64,000 bases of DNA from Anaerocaecibacter muris (GTDB lineage: Bacteria; Bacillota; Clostridia; Christensenellales; Pumilibacteraceae), in the NCBI RefSeq assembly GCF_943192945.1, contig NZ_CALPCE010000004.1, positions 1-64,000 of the forward strand, read 5' to 3'. The notes under the pieces are model-generated. The model ran no database searches. It was not told the origin of the DNA and saw nothing but the letters and a program-made list of their open reading frames with translations. The first letter of the stretch is position 1. Each line of letters starts with the position of its first letter. Shown here in pieces: positions 7,981 through 16,345 of the stretch. The position numbers and the translations under genes are program-made.

Positions 7981-8793
7981 CTACCGCGCGCCGTCCGCTC
8001 GCGGATTGAACAGCCCGGCTATTTCGTCGCACTTTTCCAATGCGGCGCGATAGCCGATTTCTATCATTTCGAGATACCCGTTTTTGCTCGTCGATTTAAA
8101 AGCTGACGTGTCGGGCGCGATAACAATATCCGATTGCATCAGCCCGACGACGGACGCGTTTGCGCCCATAATGGAAAACATCGCTTTAAGCATGTCTATC
8201 ATGCCCGTGCCGTCGGTGCCGCTTCCGCGCGAGCCGTGCGCGTCCACGGTGACCACCTTTTGCGCGCCGAGCATGCGGCAAACATCCGCGGGGATATTGT
8301 TTACAAGCCCGCCGTCCGACAGGTTCATGCCGTTTATGGATAGCGGCGCGTAAGCTATTGGAAATGCCGACGACGCGGAAACCGCGTCCAGCACCGACCC
8401 GCTGTCCATAATAACCTGCTTGCCCGTTTTTAAGTCGGTAGCGACCGCGGCGTACTTTTTGTGCAGGTTTTCTATCTGCGCGTCGCCGATAATGCGGTAC
8501 AGCGCATTGCCTATCTTACGCGGGTCGTCGGGCTTGAACAGGATTTTCCCGTGCAGGTCGCCGAACTCCAACTGTTCCGCCGCGCGCGTGATTTCTTCCG
8601 GCTCGATCCCCGCGCAGTACAGCGCGCCGATAATGCTGCCGACCGAAGTACCCACGCACAAATCGAAATCGATTCCGCGCTCCCTAAACGCTTTGAGCGC
8701 GCCGACCTGAACAAACCCGCGCGCTCCGCCGCCGCCCAATACAAGCCCGACGATAGGACGTTCGGGCGTTTTTTTACGGCTCAATATTCCCAT
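7981..8793 (-). CDS. Patatin-like phospholipase family protein (RssA type)
   Basis: A 270-residue patatin-like serine hydrolase. It has the oxyanion glycine loop GLVLGGGGARGF, the nucleophile motif GTSVGS (Ser at about residue 50), and the catalytic Asp in DGGLVNNIP. The family hydrolyses acyl esters of phospholipids or related lipids; bacterial RssA-like members are mostly of unknown physiological role. No signal peptide is seen. The ATG lies one base after the pdxT stop codon, so it is co-transcribed and probably translationally coupled with pdxT. This pairing has no obvious metabolic logic. Confidence 0.85.
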   Translation of the reverse strand: MGILSRKKTPERPIVGLVLGGGGARGFVQVGALKAFRERGIDFDLCVGTSVGSIIGALYCAGIEPEEITRAAEQLEFGDLHGKILFKPDDPRKIGNALYRIIGDAQIENLHKKYAAVATDLKTGKQVIMDSGSVLDAVSASSAFPIAYAPLSINGMNLSDGGLVNNIPADVCRMLGAQKVVTVDAHGSRGSGTDGTGMIDMLKAMFSIMGANASVVGLMQSDIVIAPDTSAFKSTSKNGYLEMIEIGYRAALEKCDEIAGLFNPRADGAR

Positions 8794-8794
8794 T

Positions 8795-9364
8795 TTATTC
8801 TTTGAATTCTATCATGTTGCAAAAATATTTATGCACGCGGCTGTCGCGCGTCATTTCGGGGTGAAACGCCGTGGCAAGCACGTTATTCTGCCGCACCGCG
8901 ACGGGCTTGCCGTCATGCTCGGCGAGCGTCTTTACTCCGTCGCCCACGCGCGTGATTTGCGGCGCGCGAATAAATACCATGCCGATATACATGCCGTCGA
9001 AATCGCCCTCGGCAACAAAGCTGTCTATCTGCCTGCCGTAAGCGTTGCGCTTGACGTCTACGTCCAGCACCGAAAAATACGGCGTTTCGCCCTCCACGCG
9101 ATCGGCAAGAAGAATAAGCCCCGCGCACGTGCCCCAAACGGGCATGCCCGCGACGATACGCTCCTTAATGGGCGTGTACAGATTAAAGTCGTCCATCAAT
9201 CGGCGAAGCGTTGTGCTCTCGCCGCCGGGGATAATCAAACCGTCCACCGCCGCAAGTTCGTCAATGGTGCGCACGGGCGTGGCGACGATTTTCTTATTGA
9301 CCGATTTTATCATTTTAAGGTGCTCGGCAACCGAGCCCTGCAAAGCCAAAACTCCAACGTTCAT
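8795..9364 (-). CDS. pdxT: Pyridoxal 5'-phosphate synthase glutaminase subunit PdxT
   Basis: A 189-residue class I glutamine amidotransferase that releases ammonia from glutamine and feeds it to PdxS for synthesis of pyridoxal 5'-phosphate from ribose 5-phosphate and glyceraldehyde 3-phosphate. GVLALQGSVAEH opens the protein, GGEST forms the oxyanion region, the catalytic Cys is in WGTCAGL, and the His-Glu pair is in AFHPE. It lies on the same strand as pdxS but 369 bases downstream, separated by a structured spacer. GAGAGG precedes the ATG. Confidence 0.95.
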   Translation of the reverse strand: MNVGVLALQGSVAEHLKMIKSVNKKIVATPVRTIDELAAVDGLIIPGGESTTLRRLMDDFNLYTPIKERIVAGMPVWGTCAGLILLADRVEGETPYFSVLDVDVKRNAYGRQIDSFVAEGDFDGMYIGMVFIRAPQITRVGDGVKTLAEHDGKPVAVRQNNVLATAFHPEMTRDSRVHKYFCNMIEFKE

Positions 9365-9733
9365 ATTAACCTCTCAACGATATTTGTTTATCTTCGGCAA
9401 ACTCAAAAAATTAAATATAAACTTTATGACCCTTTTATCGCATAACCTCTTGTCCGCGCGAAACGCCGCACGCCAATGCCGATGTATGCGCCCAAACCCT
9501 CGACGGACGACGGCGTGAGCAAATTGCGTCATACAACCGCGTTGTCAAAAAGGCACGGGCGCGAAGTCGTAGCAAAAGCTACGTCAAATCGATTACTTCC
9601 GCCCGTTTTTAGCGTGTAGTCGCGGCATAGACAAGGCAAGCAAGGGAGGCGCGACGGGAGTTTAGAACCCCCTAAATGACCGAGCGCCGACCGCAGCTTA
9701 ACGCAGTATATGCCGATGAATACAAGCTAAAAA
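9365..9733. other. Gene-free spacer between pdxS and pdxT
   Basis: No convincing gene on either strand. It contains the nested hairpin described separately, a small inverted repeat (ACAACCGCGTTGT), and the pdxT ribosome-binding site at its left end. Two copies of ATGCCGATG lie near its two ends. Its length is unusual for two genes that are normally adjacent. Confidence 0.6.
9555..9610. terminator. Nested long hairpin, terminator-like on both strands
   Basis: An outer 12-bp stem (ACGGGCG-c-GAAGT with ACTTC-CGCCCGT) encloses an inner hairpin (CGTAGC-AAAA-GCTACG). On the plus strand it is followed directly by TTTTT; on the minus strand, after pdxS, by TGCCTTTTT. It may terminate pdxS transcription or be a copy of an intergenic repeat. 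Confidence 0.55.
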
Positions 9734-10636
9734 CTACCAGCCGCGCTTGGCAAAACGCTGATCTTCCGCCAACGAACTGACGTCATAACTGTCCATGGCG
9801 GTGCCCAGACCGTAGCTCACGCCCGCGAGGATAGCGGGGTCGCCGTAATACGCGACGGCTTTGACTATTGCCTCGGCGCGCTGTTTGGGATCGGACGATT
9901 TGAATATGCCGCTTCCTACAAACACGCCGTCCGCGCCGAGCTGCATCATGAGCGCGGCGTCCGCAGGCGTAGCAACGCCGCCCGCCGCAAAGTTGACAAC
10001 GGGCAGAGCCTTGTTTTTGGCGACATATCTAACAAGGTCGAGCGGCGCGCCTATGTCTTTTGCATAGGTCGCAAGCTGTTCGCTTTGGAGCGACGCGACT
10101 TCGGCAATCTGCGTGCGCATTTTGCGCATGTGCTTGACCGCCTCGACGACGTTGCCCGTACCCGCTTCGCCCTTGGTGCGGATCATGGACGCGCCCTCGG
10201 CTATGCGGCGCAGAGCCTCGCCGAGATCGCGCGCGCCGCAAACGAACGGCGTTTCGAACTTGGTCTTGTCAATATGATACATGTCGTCGGCGGGTGTAAG
10301 CACCTCGCTTTCGTCTATGTAGTCTATCTTAATGGCTTCGAGTATTTGCGCCTCGACGAAGTGCCCTATACGCACCTTTGCCATGACGGGGATAGAAACC
10401 GCTTTTTGGATTTCGGAAATCATTTTGGGATCGGACATGCGCGCAACGCCGCCGTCCTTGCGAATATCCGCGGGCACGCGTTCGAGCGCCATTACCGCGA
10501 CCGCGCCCGCCTGCTCGGCGATAATCGCTTGATCGGCGTTGGTAACGTCCATGATGACCCCGCCCTTTAACATCTGCGCGAGATTGCGGTTCAAAAGTTT
10601 TCTGTTCGCCGCTTTGTTGTCGTCTTTGACTGCCAT
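9734..10636 (-). CDS. pdxS: Pyridoxal 5'-phosphate synthase subunit PdxS
   Basis: A 300-residue TIM-barrel synthase that forms pyridoxal 5'-phosphate with ammonia supplied by PdxT. The highly conserved [24 protein letters not shown], the catalytic lysine in VMAKVRIGH, the second lysine in [11 protein letters not shown], and [23 protein letters not shown] are all present at normal length. AGGAGC lies upstream of the ATG. It starts 102 bases after rplI on the same strand. Confidence 0.97.
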   Translation of the reverse strand: MAVKDDNKAANRKLLNRNLAQMLKGGVIMDVTNADQAIIAEQAGAVAVMALERVPADIRKDGGVARMSDPKMISEIQKAVSIPVMAKVRIGHFVEAQILEAIKIDYIDESEVLTPADDMYHIDKTKFETPFVCGARDLGEALRRIAEGASMIRTKGEAGTGNVVEAVKHMRKMRTQIAEVASLQSEQLATYAKDIGAPLDLVRYVAKNKALPVVNFAAGGVATPADAALMMQLGADGVFVGSGIFKSSDPKQRAEAIVKAVAYYGDPAILAGVSYGLGTAMDSYDVSSLAEDQRFAKRGW

Positions 10637-10738
10637 ATTTTACATGCTCCTTGACCGGTCGTACCGGCACAGAAAATTATTTTTTATCTTTAGTTAATAT
10701 GATAGCGGCGGGCTTGTCCTGCCGCACCGTAACCCACT

Positions 10739-11182
10739 CTATTCCGCCACAACGTTGACGTTGAGCTTGCCCGACACCTCGGCGAACGGCTTGACCGTCA
10801 CGACATACCGCCCGAGCGATTTGATAGGCTCCGAAATAACTATTTTCTTTTTGTCAAGGTCAATGCCGTGCGCTTTAAGCGCGTCGGACACCGCCGCGGT
10901 ATTGAGCGAGCCGAACAGCTTGCCGTTTGCGCCCGTCTTAATCTTGACCGTAACGGTAAGCCCCGCGAGCTTTTTGCACAGCTCCACCGCCTCGTCGTGT
11001 TCTATCTTGCGCCGCCGCTCTTCCGCTTCTTTGGCTATCTTAATGCTGTTAAGCGCGGTAGCCGTCGCGGGCTTGGCGAGGTTGTTGGGGAACAAAAAAT
11101 TGCGCGCGTATCCGTCCGATACTTCCACAATATCGCCCTGCTTGCCCTGTGCTTTTACGTCCTTTAACAATATAACTTTCAT
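10739..11182 (-). CDS. rplI: 50S ribosomal protein L9
   Basis: A 147-residue L9 that binds 23S rRNA. It opens with the canonical MKVILLKDVKAQGKQGDIVEV and the GYARNFLFPNNLA signature, then the connecting helix and C-terminal domain (TGANGKLFGSLNTAAVSDAL). GGGAG precedes the start. A consensus promoter lies 18 bases upstream. It is not with rpsF, ssb or dnaB here. Confidence 0.96.
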   Translation of the reverse strand: MKVILLKDVKAQGKQGDIVEVSDGYARNFLFPNNLAKPATATALNSIKIAKEAEERRRKIEHDEAVELCKKLAGLTVTVKIKTGANGKLFGSLNTAAVSDALKAHGIDLDKKKIVISEPIKSLGRYVVTVKPFAEVSGKLNVNVVAE

Positions 11183-11200
11183 CTCGGTATCTCCCGTTAA

Positions 11201-11229
11201 ATTTTAACAAACGCTTTGCATTTTGTCAA
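11201..11229 (-). promoter_or_regulatory. Consensus promoter of rplI
   Basis: On the minus strand: TTGACA (11224-11229), 17-bp spacer, TAAAAT (11201-11206), then a short leader containing GGGAG before the rplI ATG at 11182. Confidence 0.8.
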
Positions 11230-11322
11230 GTCTTTAAAGTTGACTTGCTCGGATTGCGCCGCACGATAGACCCGCCCCCTTGCGCGAATAAAATCCGCAA
11301 CGCCGCGCATACTAACGGCACT

Positions 11323-11829
11323 ATGGAAAATTCAGTTATTGTTAAGACCGAAAAAAGACTGTCGAACGTCGCGCTGTTTTTACTGTGCACGCTCGCAACC
11401 GTGGGTATCGGGCTTGCCGTTTCCTACTGCTCGGGTATTTTCGGAAGAGTTGCCAATTCCGCAAACCTGCCGTTTATAATCCCCAAGTGGTTGGTGATAG
11501 CTACTCCGCCCATTCTATTCTTCCACCTCGGACTTGCGCTGTACTTCGTACTGCGCGAAAACGTTTACACCGATAACGGCAAAATGGTTCGCGGCTGGAC
11601 GTGGGCGTTCTGGATCACGCTGTTTATCGCAACCGCGATAACCCCGTTCTTTATCTATCACAACATGCCCACCGCCGCTTATATCATGTCGTCGATAACG
11701 ACTGCGCTTGCGCTCGGCACGACCATACTTTGCTATCGCCAGTCGATTGCCGCAGGCGTCGTAATGACGGTGTTCCTCGTAGTCGTCGGACTCATAATGA
11801 TCTACCTCGGCTACTGGGCGTTCGCGTAA
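11323..11829 (+). CDS. Probable TspO/MBR-family membrane protein
   Basis: A 168-residue protein with five hydrophobic segments: about residues 14-34, 50-72, 85-105, 108-128 and 138-160. Length, helix number and the placement of IIPKWLVIATPPILFFHLGLA and WTWAFWITLFIAT suggest a divergent member of the TspO/tryptophan-rich sensory protein family, which binds porphyrin-type ligands. The match is not strong and the usual W-P-x-F and PY motifs are weak. The ATG at 11323 is nine bases after a possible -10 box (CATACT) and has no Shine-Dalgarno sequence. The terminator at 11874 follows. Confidence 0.5.
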   Translation: MENSVIVKTEKRLSNVALFLLCTLATVGIGLAVSYCSGIFGRVANSANLPFIIPKWLVIATPPILFFHLGLALYFVLRENVYTDNGKMVRGWTWAFWITLFIATAITPFFIYHNMPTAAYIMSSITTALALGTTILCYRQSIAAGVVMTVFLVVVGLIMIYLGYWAFA

Positions 11830-11873
11830 GCAAGACCGAACAAACGCTAAAACAGACAAAATTATCCGAAAAT

Positions 11874-11905
11874 GCAAAACGCTCGACTGTTGTCGAGCGT
11901 TTTGC
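11874..11905. terminator. Perfect 14-bp bidirectional terminator
   Basis: GCAAAACGCTCGAC, loop TGTT, GTCGAGCGTTTTGC. It can serve the TspO-like gene on the plus strand and the putative small RNA on the minus strand. Confidence 0.8.
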
Positions 11906-11979
11906 TATATGATAAGGGGGAAAATGATGAGCATATTAAGGGTTGCAATCGTTTAGCACAACAGCATCACGTTGATTGC
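11874..11979 (-). ncRNA. Candidate small RNA of about 106 nt
   Basis: A TTGACA-17-TATAAT promoter on the minus strand predicts a start near 11979, and the perfect hairpin at 11905-11874 predicts the end. Between them is no conserved gene. The 5' part can pair GCAATC with GATTGC. A nine-codon ORF, MLIIFPLII, could be read within it, so a tiny hydrophobic peptide mRNA is an alternative. No known RNA family is recognised. Confidence 0.45.
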
Positions 11980-11985
11980 AAGTTC

Positions 11986-12014
11986 ATTATATATTACGCA
12001 AAAATTATTGTCAA
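11986..12014 (-). promoter_or_regulatory. Orphan consensus promoter
   Basis: Minus strand TTGACA (12009-12014), 17-bp spacer, TATAAT (11986-11991). No gene follows before the terminator at 11905. Confidence 0.75.
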
Positions 12015-12166
12015 GCGTTTTGAGGGTGTTTTCGCATATTTTTTATACGATTTATATTATACCCGTCCCGACCGCGCAAAACGCGCCGATTTGCTCCCGC
12101 GCGTACTATATTATATGCGCGATTTTGCGGTTGAGAACCGTTCGACAAAAAAATTAAAAATATTTT

Positions 12167-13612
12167 TCAGTCCGCTTGGGGCTTGTCCGACTTTCCGCTG
12201 CGTATTTTGAGTATGGATCGCGGCACGACCGAATATATTTCGTGCGCGCTCGGCAACATGTCGAACGCCGACTTGATGTATTCCGCGCCGTTCTTCTTGT
12301 CCTGCGGAAGTTTACCGCAGTCGATATACAGCGTGCCCACAAGACAGCGCGCCACGCCCTCCCACTTATCGCGTTTTAATATCGCGGACAAAAACTTTTC
12401 GGATGCGTCGGCGGCAAGCCGTTTTTTAATGCAGATAAGCCCGTCTATCATGTCGGCAAACCCGCCGTCGAATTTGCGATCGGTCACTTTGCGGAAGAAC
12501 TCGCCGTTCTGCGCGGAGTTAATGTCCGTGCTCGCCAATGCGAATATGCGTTTTTGCGCGGCGAACAACCCCGCCTGCGCGCACTCCGTGTAAATATCGA
12601 GCGCCCTGTCCATATCCGCCGCAACGCCCAGTCCGCGCTCGTAACAAATGCCTATATCGAACTTTGCGCAGAGATCGCCTTTTGCGGCGCGCTCGTCCAA
12701 AACGCGCATGCCGTCCTGCGCCTCGCCCTTTTCCAAAGCGATAATGCCCAATCGCAACGCCGCGTCGTCGTCGCCGCTCGCAACGGCTTTGACGTAATAA
12801 TCGCGCGCCTTTTTGTAATCCTTTTTTTCGTACAATCCGCGTTCGTAATAATATCCGAGGTTGAACAGCGCGGGCGAGTAATTCTTTTCCGCCGCCCGTT
12901 CCATGGCGCGCAACGCCTTTTTGTACTTGTACGGGCGGTAGTTGATTAGCGCGGACGCGTACTCGTACATGTTTTCCGCGCTTAACGTCGAACGCGCTTT
13001 AAGCGATTTCAGTTTGCGCTTTATCTGCTTGACCGACAGCGGCTCGAAGTACTCCTCGCCCGAATTGTCCGCAAACACCGCAGAATTCTTTTGGCAGAAC
13101 GAACCGAGCGCCGCGTAAGTATACGCATAGCCGTTGAACACCATTTCCTGCACGCGCGTGTCCTTGCCTATGCGGTATGACAGCAACACCGCGAGCGCCG
13201 CGCCGACGGGCGGCACAAGCTGAAACGCGCAAGTAAAATAGCACAGCGCGGCATGCGAATTGCGCGAGAGTATACAGCAATACACTCCGCCCGCAATAAA
13301 CCCGCAAGCGAGAAACGCAAGGCACATATACACGGCGTACACCGTTCCTCGGTGTCCGTAAGAGTACAGCACGAGCTGAACTATAAAGACTATCAGTCCG
13401 AAAACAAACAGCAAGACCGAAACAAGCCCAGCAACAACGGCGCACGACGTTTTTTTACACAGCACAGCAAAAGCGGTAGTTTCTATCAACGCGCAAAAAA
13501 TCAATGCAAGATTGATATAGAACATAATATCGACCGCCGCAGAAAAATTATTGCCTGCCGCGGCAAGAAACGCCGTATTTCCTGTGACGGAATTTAAAAC
13601 GCCAAACGCCAC
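12167..13612 (-). CDS. Membrane protein with Sel1/TPR-like repeats
   Basis: A 481-residue protein with about five hydrophobic segments in residues 10-150 (such as YINLALIFCALIETTAFAVL and GLVSVLLFVFGLIVFIVQLVL), then a cytosolic part with Sel1-like helical repeats: ALFNLGYYYERGLYEKKDYKKA, AALRLGIIALEKGEA, AKFDIGICYERGLGVAADMDRALDIY. Sel1 repeats mediate protein-protein contacts. Function unknown. The start is a GTG at 13612 with GAGGAG upstream; an apparent upstream in-frame TTG is the -35 box of its promoter. Confidence 0.75.
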   Translation of the reverse strand: MAFGVLNSVTGNTAFLAAAGNNFSAAVDIMFYINLALIFCALIETTAFAVLCKKTSCAVVAGLVSVLLFVFGLIVFIVQLVLYSYGHRGTVYAVYMCLAFLACGFIAGGVYCCILSRNSHAALCYFTCAFQLVPPVGAALAVLLSYRIGKDTRVQEMVFNGYAYTYAALGSFCQKNSAVFADNSGEEYFEPLSVKQIKRKLKSLKARSTLSAENMYEYASALINYRPYKYKKALRAMERAAEKNYSPALFNLGYYYERGLYEKKDYKKARDYYVKAVASGDDDAALRLGIIALEKGEAQDGMRVLDERAAKGDLCAKFDIGICYERGLGVAADMDRALDIYTECAQAGLFAAQKRIFALASTDINSAQNGEFFRKVTDRKFDGGFADMIDGLICIKKRLAADASEKFLSAILKRDKWEGVARCLVGTLYIDCGKLPQDKKNGAEYIKSAFDMLPSAHEIYSVVPRSILKIRSGKSDKPQAD

Positions 13613-13658
13613 TTTTTCTCCTCGATACTCGATAACGGAATTATGCCCGCTAATTTGT

Positions 13659-13687
13659 ATTTTATCACAAACCGCGAATTTTGTCAA
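13659..13687 (-). promoter_or_regulatory. Promoter of the Sel1-repeat membrane protein gene
   Basis: Minus strand TTGACA (13682-13687), 17 bp, TGATAAAAT with the -10 box at 13659-13664. The leader is about 40 bases with GAGGAG before the GTG start. Confidence 0.8.
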
Positions 13688-13737
13688 TACGTTTATACGG
13701 CGCGGTCATACCGCCCGCGCCGATATTTATCGAACAG

Positions 13738-13774
13738 AAAAAGCCGCCGCGCAAAAAACGTTCACGCAACGGCT
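13738..13774 (-). terminator. Terminator downstream of glnN
   Basis: On the minus strand AGCCG-tt-GCG pairs with CGC-gg-CGGCT and is followed by TTTTTC. It lies 56 bases beyond the glnN stop codon. Confidence 0.6.
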
Positions 13775-13829
13775 CTCGACTTTTTGTTTATTATACGGTG
13801 CTATGCGTATTGCCGCTCGCCACACCGCT

Positions 13830-15917
13830 CTACACGTACAACAGCAAGTCGCCGTAGGTCGGGAACGGCCACATGTTTTTGGGCAACAGCGTTTCCAGTC
13901 TGTCGCAGTACGTGCGGAGTTCCTGCATGGCCTCAAACACCTGCGAATAGCAAAGGTTTGCTTCGGTCTGTAAGTCGCTCTCGTTCTTGACGGCGAGCTG
14001 GACGTCCGACAACCGCTGTTGCGCGCCGTAAGCGGCGGTTATCAGCTTGGACACGTTTTCCAAAATGTCCTTTTGCGCCGTCGTTTCCATGCCGAGCGAT
14101 TTAAGATTGATAATGTTTTCCGCAAGCATTGTGGTAAACTGCGTAGCGGCGGGAAGTATCTGTTTGAGCGCGATTTCGCACATGGTAAGCGCTTCGATAT
14201 TTATCACCTTGCAATAATTTTCGAGCAGAATATCTTTGCGCGCGCGCACTTCCTCGTCGGTGTAAATTTTAAGCCGTTTAAACAGCTCGACGTTTTCGGG
14301 ACGGTCGTAGTACGACAACGCTTCGGGCGTGCTTTTAAGGTTGAGCAGTCCGCGCTTTTCGGCTTCCTCGCGCCACGCCTCTGCATAGTTGTCGCCGTTG
14401 AAAACGATACGACGGTGCGCGACGTATTCTTTTTTGATAAGCTCGATCGCCGCTTTCTTAAAGTCCGCCGCCTTTTCCTTTTCCAGAACATCGGCAAACG
14501 CATTGAGCGCGTCCGCGACCGCGGCGTTTATCATTATGTTGGGGCAAGCTATATTGAGCGCCGATCCGAGCGAACGGAACTCGAACTTATTGCCCGTAAA
14601 CGCAAACGGCGAAGTGCGGTTGCGGTCGGTCGTGTCCTCGTAAATGACGGGCACGGACTCCACGCCCGTGGACAGCTTGTTGCCCACATGATTGCTGTAC
14701 TCCTTGCCCGACGCGAGCGTTTCCAAAAGGTCGGTAATTTCGTCGCCGAGGAACATGGAAATTATGGCGGGCGGCGCCTCGTTCGCGCCCAAGCGATGAT
14801 CGTTGCCCGCCGACGCGACGGACAGGCGCAACAGGTCTTGATGTTCGTCCACAGCTTTTATGATCGCCGTCAAAAACAGCATAAACTGCAAGTTGTTCTT
14901 TAAGTCTTTCCCCGGCTCCAAAAGGTTTTCTCCGTCGGAAGTGGAAATCGACCAGTTATTGTGCTTGCCCGACCCGTTTACGCCCGCAAACGGTTTTTCG
15001 TGAAGCAGGCACACAAGGTCGTGTTTTTTGGCGACCTTACGCATGACCGCCATCGTCAACTGATTGTGGTCGGTCGCAATATTGACCGTCGAATAAATGG
15101 GCGCAAGTTCGTGTTGCGCGGGCGCGACCTCGTTATGACGGGTCTTCGCGTAAATACCGAGCTTCCACAGTTCGGTGTCCAAATCCTCCATGTATTCGAG
15201 CACGCGGGTTTTTATATGTCCGAAATAATGATCGTCGAGTTCCTGACCCTTCGGCGGCTTTGCGCCGAACAGCGTGCGACCCGTAATAATAAGATCGGGG
15301 CGTTTTTTATAAAGCTCGCGCGGGATCAAAAAATATTCCTGTTCGGGTCCGACCGACGGCGTGACTCTGCACGGCTTTTTGCCGAACAGTTTTAACACGC
15401 GCAGCGCGGCTTTGCTCAATGTGTCCATCGACCGCAACAACGGCGTTTTCTTGTCGAGCACTTGACCCGAAAACGATATGAACGCGGTCGGTATGTACAA
15501 CACCGAATCCTTGACAAACGCATAGCTCGTCGGGTCCCATGCCGTATAGCCGCGCGCCTCGAAAGTGGAGCGCAAGCCGCCCGACGGAAAACTCGACGCG
15601 TCGGGCTCGCCTTTTATCAACTGCTTGCCCGAAAAGTTCATAATGACCGAACCGCCGTCGGCAGGCTGAATAAAGCTGTCGTGCTTTTCGGCGGTAACGC
15701 CCGTCATGGGCTGAAACCAGTGCGTATAGTGGGTTGCACCCTTTTCGATTGCCCAATCCTTCATCGCGTTGGCGACGACGTCCGCAACCTCGGAAGATAT
15801 GGGATTCCCCGACTTGATGGTGTTTTGCAACGCCTTGAATATATCCTTGGGCAAACGCTCGCGCATAACCCGTTCGCCGAACACCATGGAACCGAATAAT
15901 TCGGGCACTTTTGTCAT
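13830..15917 (-). CDS. glnN: Glutamine synthetase type III
   Basis: A 695-residue GSIII enzyme that makes glutamine from glutamate, ammonia and ATP. The GSIII hallmarks are the length, [55 protein letters not shown] (glutamate-binding region) and [19 protein letters not shown] precedes the ATG at 15917. It is transcribed alone from a consensus promoter; a terminator-like palindrome sits in its leader, suggesting control by transcription attenuation or a repressor. No other nitrogen genes are adjacent. Confidence 0.97.
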   Translation of the reverse strand: MTKVPELFGSMVFGERVMRERLPKDIFKALQNTIKSGNPISSEVADVVANAMKDWAIEKGATHYTHWFQPMTGVTAEKHDSFIQPADGGSVIMNFSGKQLIKGEPDASSFPSGGLRSTFEARGYTAWDPTSYAFVKDSVLYIPTAFISFSGQVLDKKTPLLRSMDTLSKAALRVLKLFGKKPCRVTPSVGPEQEYFLIPRELYKKRPDLIITGRTLFGAKPPKGQELDDHYFGHIKTRVLEYMEDLDTELWKLGIYAKTRHNEVAPAQHELAPIYSTVNIATDHNQLTMAVMRKVAKKHDLVCLLHEKPFAGVNGSGKHNNWSISTSDGENLLEPGKDLKNNLQFMLFLTAIIKAVDEHQDLLRLSVASAGNDHRLGANEAPPAIISMFLGDEITDLLETLASGKEYSNHVGNKLSTGVESVPVIYEDTTDRNRTSPFAFTGNKFEFRSLGSALNIACPNIMINAAVADALNAFADVLEKEKAADFKKAAIELIKKEYVAHRRIVFNGDNYAEAWREEAEKRGLLNLKSTPEALSYYDRPENVELFKRLKIYTDEEVRARKDILLENYCKVINIEALTMCEIALKQILPAATQFTTMLAENIINLKSLGMETTAQKDILENVSKLITAAYGAQQRLSDVQLAVKNESDLQTEANLCYSQVFEAMQELRTYCDRLETLLPKNMWPFPTYGDLLLYV

Positions 15918-15940
15918 ACAAACCTCCGTAAATACAAAAA

Positions 15941-15960
15941 CGCTGTAAATTTTTACAGCG
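15941..15960 (-). promoter_or_regulatory. Palindrome / attenuator-like hairpin in the glnN leader
   Basis: CGCTGTAAA-aa-TTTACAGCG, perfect 9-bp arms, followed on the minus strand by TTTTTG, between the promoter and the GGAGG of glnN. It could act as an intrinsic terminator or as an operator. It is shorter than the 17-bp GlnR/TnrA box. Confidence 0.55.
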
Positions 15961-15981
15961 CCTTTGCTAAATTCCATTGCT

Positions 15982-16010
15982 ATTATACGCGCGGCAACCG
16001 CCCGTGTCAA
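15982..16010 (-). promoter_or_regulatory. Perfect consensus promoter of glnN
   Basis: Minus strand TTGACA (16005-16010), 17-bp spacer, TATAAT (15982-15987). The predicted leader is about 58 bases. Confidence 0.85.
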
Positions 16011-16087
16011 GCAAATTAGACCGCAATTCCCGCAATATTTTTCGCACGGAGCACGCCGCGGCAAAAACGATAATGCGGCTACGCCTT

Positions 16088-16129
16088 GATTTCTCCGCTT
16101 CGCGCGTGACCGCGCTTCGGTCGAAATGA
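16088..16129. repeat. Intergenic repeat of the 'TCATTTCGACCGAAGCG' type
   Basis: On the minus strand this reads TCATTTCGACCGAAGCG...GCGGAGAAATC, a sequence type dispersed between genes in many unrelated bacterial genomes. It carries imperfect internal symmetry (GCGCGGTC / GACCGCGC region). Confidence 0.55.
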
Positions 16130-16238
16130 TGGGAGAAGATTAAGTGAATAGATAAGAGATAAAAGATAATAGTTGCGGAAGTTTTGCTTTGCGCAAAACT
16201 TGATTAGTGTATAAAGAAAAGAAATGCTTATATTCCCA

Positions 16239-16264
16239 TCATTCCGAGCTTGCCGAGGAATCAA
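16239..16264 (+). repeat. Direct repeat copy 1 (TCATTCCGAGCTTGCC family)
   Basis: A 26-base unit, TCATTCC(G/A)...GAGGAATCAA, nearly identical to the copy at 16307. This belongs to the widespread class of short intergenic repeats whose translation gives PRQARND-like false proteins. Confidence 0.6.
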
Positions 16265-16306
16265 GGCGAACCGCCGCAAACGGGGCGGCAATTATCAACA
16301 CCCCCG

Positions 16307-16332
16307 TCATTCCGGGCTTGCCGAGGAATCAA
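16307..16332 (+). repeat. Direct repeat copy 2 (TCATTCCGGGCTTGCC family)
   Basis: Differs from the copy at 16239 by one base (GGG for GAG), 68 bases further on. The spacing between the copies contains no gene. Confidence 0.6.
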
Positions 16333-16345
16333 TCGATATAATTTT

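Larger units (their letters stand above)
11830..12166. other. Gene-free stretch holding a promoter-terminator unit
   Basis: No protein-coding gene is supported. The region contains a perfect 14-bp terminator stem (11874-11905) and a consensus minus-strand promoter (11986-12014) that would make a short RNA ending at that terminator. The remaining 12015-12166 is AT-rich without a recognisable element. Confidence 0.6.

Noticed and set aside
9365-9733. Protein gene or known riboswitch between pdxS and pdxT
   Set aside because: The short frames have no start signals or conserved features, and no known riboswitch core is recognisable.
15941-15960. GlnR/TnrA operator in front of glnN
   Set aside because: The palindrome TGTAAA-aa-TTTACA spans 14 bases, whereas the GlnR/TnrA box spans 17 with TGTNAN7TNACA spacing.
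16079-16291. A 70-codon minus-strand frame containing PRQARND
   Set aside because: This is the usual false translation of the short interspersed intergenic repeats.
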